NCBI GenBank assembly: GCA_021205365.1
Contig: JAJPXP010000069.1
Span: forward strand, 1 to 40,295
Direction of reading: 5' to 3'
Length of the DNA: 40,295 bases
From: Clostridia bacterium
GTDB taxonomy: Bacteria; Bacillota; Clostridia; Oscillospirales; Butyricicoccaceae
Of the stretch, positions 39,438-40,295 are shown piece by piece (within the stretch, counting starts at the first letter, position 1; each line of letters starts with the position of its first letter). The notes under the pieces are model-generated. The model worked only from the letters and a program-made list of their open reading frames with translations. It made no database searches and was not told where the DNA came from. The translations under genes were made by a program, and so were the position numbers.

Positions 39438-40295
39438 ATCGTATACTCCTCTGCATTATAAGAAACCGGTATTGTGATAACTGCACTGGTGCCATGCTTT
39501 TCACTGGAATAAAATGCCAGCTTACCCTTCTCTCCATAATATAGATTCAGACGTTCCCGCACATTGCGCACGCCAATCCCACTAAATTTACTGCGGCGTT
39601 GGCCACTCATCAGCAGCTCTAAATCCGCTTCTGTCATGCCTCGTCCATTGTCCTCGACCTTGATCGCCAGTTCATGTTCATCCATACACACACGTACAGC
39701 AATATGCCCGTCAGACTGTTTCAGGTCGATGCCGTGTAAAAATGCATTTTCTACCAACGGCTGAATCAGCAGACTCGGAATATAACACTTTTCTGTTTCG
39801 GGTCTCACATCAAAGCTTACGGTAAAGCTATTGGCATACCGGAACATCTGCAGCTTGACATAATTCTGTACCATATGAATTTCCTGTTTCACAGTGATAA
39901 ACGCGCCGCGGTCACTTGCGCTCATTTGCAGCAGCTCAATAAATGCTTCCAGCTGCTCTGCAATTTCAGCGGAATTTTGCAAAATGGCTGCATATTTGAT
40001 TGAATTTAACGTGTTATACATAAAATGCGGCGTGATCTGATATCGTAAAGCTTCAATTTCCGCTTCTTTTTTCAACAGCTTTTGTGTAACCAGTTCATCA
40101 ATCAGATCCTCCACCTGCTGGATCATATCATTGAAGCCTTCCGACAGCTTTCCGATTTCATCCTCAGAATACACCTCTGCACGGACAGTTAAATCTCCCT
40201 GTCCAACCTGCGCCATCGTTTCGGTCAGATTCTTTACCGGGCGCATCATGCGCCGGACAAGAATTAAAATTGGAATAATTGCCAGCAGGTTAAAG
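39434..40295 (-). CDS. YesM-type sensor histidine kinase (5' end outside the window)
   Basis: Partial; the frame runs off the window edge. The visible part begins inside a membrane helix (NLLAIIPILILVRR). It continues through a HAMP domain (LTETMAQVGQGDLTVRAEVY), the phospho-acceptor block YQITPHFMYNTLNSIKYA, the N box LLIQPLVENAFLHG and the G boxes VEDNGRGMT and FSGIGVRNVRERL. Unlike the kinase at 13191, it is membrane-bound. The outer sensing domain is not visible here. It heads the kinase-binding protein-regulator operon. Confidence 0.95.
   Translation of the reverse strand, partial: FNLLAIIPILILVRRMMRPVKNLTETMAQVGQGDLTVRAEVYSEDEIGKLSEGFNDMIQQVEDLIDELVTQKLLKKEAEIEALRYQITPHFMYNTLNSIKYAAILQNSAEIAEQLEAFIELLQMSASDRGAFITVKQEIHMVQNYVKLQMFRYANSFTVSFDVRPETEKCYIPSLLIQPLVENAFLHGIDLKQSDGHIAVRVCMDEHELAIKVEDNGRGMTEADLELLMSGQRRSKFSGIGVRNVRERLNLYYGEKGKLAFYSSEKHGTSAVITIPVSYNAEEYTI

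Noticed and set aside
1-40295. CRISPR array, tRNA or rRNA genes, insertion-sequence ends
   Set aside because: No regularly spaced repeats, tRNA-like folds, rRNA segments or transposase genes were recognised.

Overview
The window looks like a chromosome segment from an anaerobic, Gram-positive gut clostridium. The evidence is AAGGAG-type ribosome sites with many TTG starts, YesM/YesN-type two-component systems, LAGC lipoprotein substrate-binding proteins, a glycyl radical enzyme with its activase, PyrK/PyrDB dihydroorotate dehydrogenase and cre-like sites. A Butyricicoccus/Agathobaculum-like Oscillospirales member is my guess; no rRNA or other phylogenetic marker is present to prove it. No tRNA, rRNA, CRISPR array or intact insertion sequence was seen.

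Layout. (1) 1-11.2 kb is housekeeping. It holds ung with a small membrane protein, a DUF1292 protein, an alpha/beta hydrolase, and a minus-strand five-gene run (ClC antiporter, deoxyinosine/hypoxanthine-DNA glycosylase, PlsC, SPL-like radical SAM protein, stand-alone FakA-C-like domain). It then holds a Bax-inhibitor-1 protein and the plus-strand run Dabb protein-pyrK-pyrD-phosphatase/GNAT fusion. An HPr-like protein with Lys in place of Ser46 closes this part. (2) 11.7-19.3 kb (minus) is a CUT2/ribose-type ABC importer (ATPase, permease, binding protein). It is followed by its own-promoter operon: YesN-type response regulator, histidine kinase without membrane segments, and a degenerate RbsA-like tandem ABC protein that has lost its catalytic motifs. 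I propose that this dead ATPase links importer state to the kinase; it is the best candidate for an undescribed system here. (3) 19.5-28.7 kb (minus) is a complete taurine route: TauABC-type importer, taurine aminotransferase, iron-type sulfoacetaldehyde reductase, isethionate sulfite-lyase and its activase. The net result is taurine to acetaldehyde plus sulfite, with one NAD(P)H consumed. A LacI-family regulator lies upstream, with two near-identical operators beside the promoter. (4) 30.3-35.7 kb (minus) holds inositol 2-dehydrogenase, a hydroxypyruvate-isomerase-like TIM barrel, a sodium:solute symporter and an orphan sugar-binding lipoprotein. The two promoters of this part share one architecture. 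(5) 35.7-36.99 kb looks acquired: a small XRE regulator, the tail of a second XRE gene and a sigma-region-4-like protein. (6) 36.99-40.3 kb (minus) is a three-component sensor: histidine kinase (cut by the window end), binding lipoprotein and AraC-type response regulator, with overlapping ends.

Together, regions 2-6 are accessory nutrient-acquisition modules. Each has its own sensor or regulator, set against a conserved housekeeping flank.
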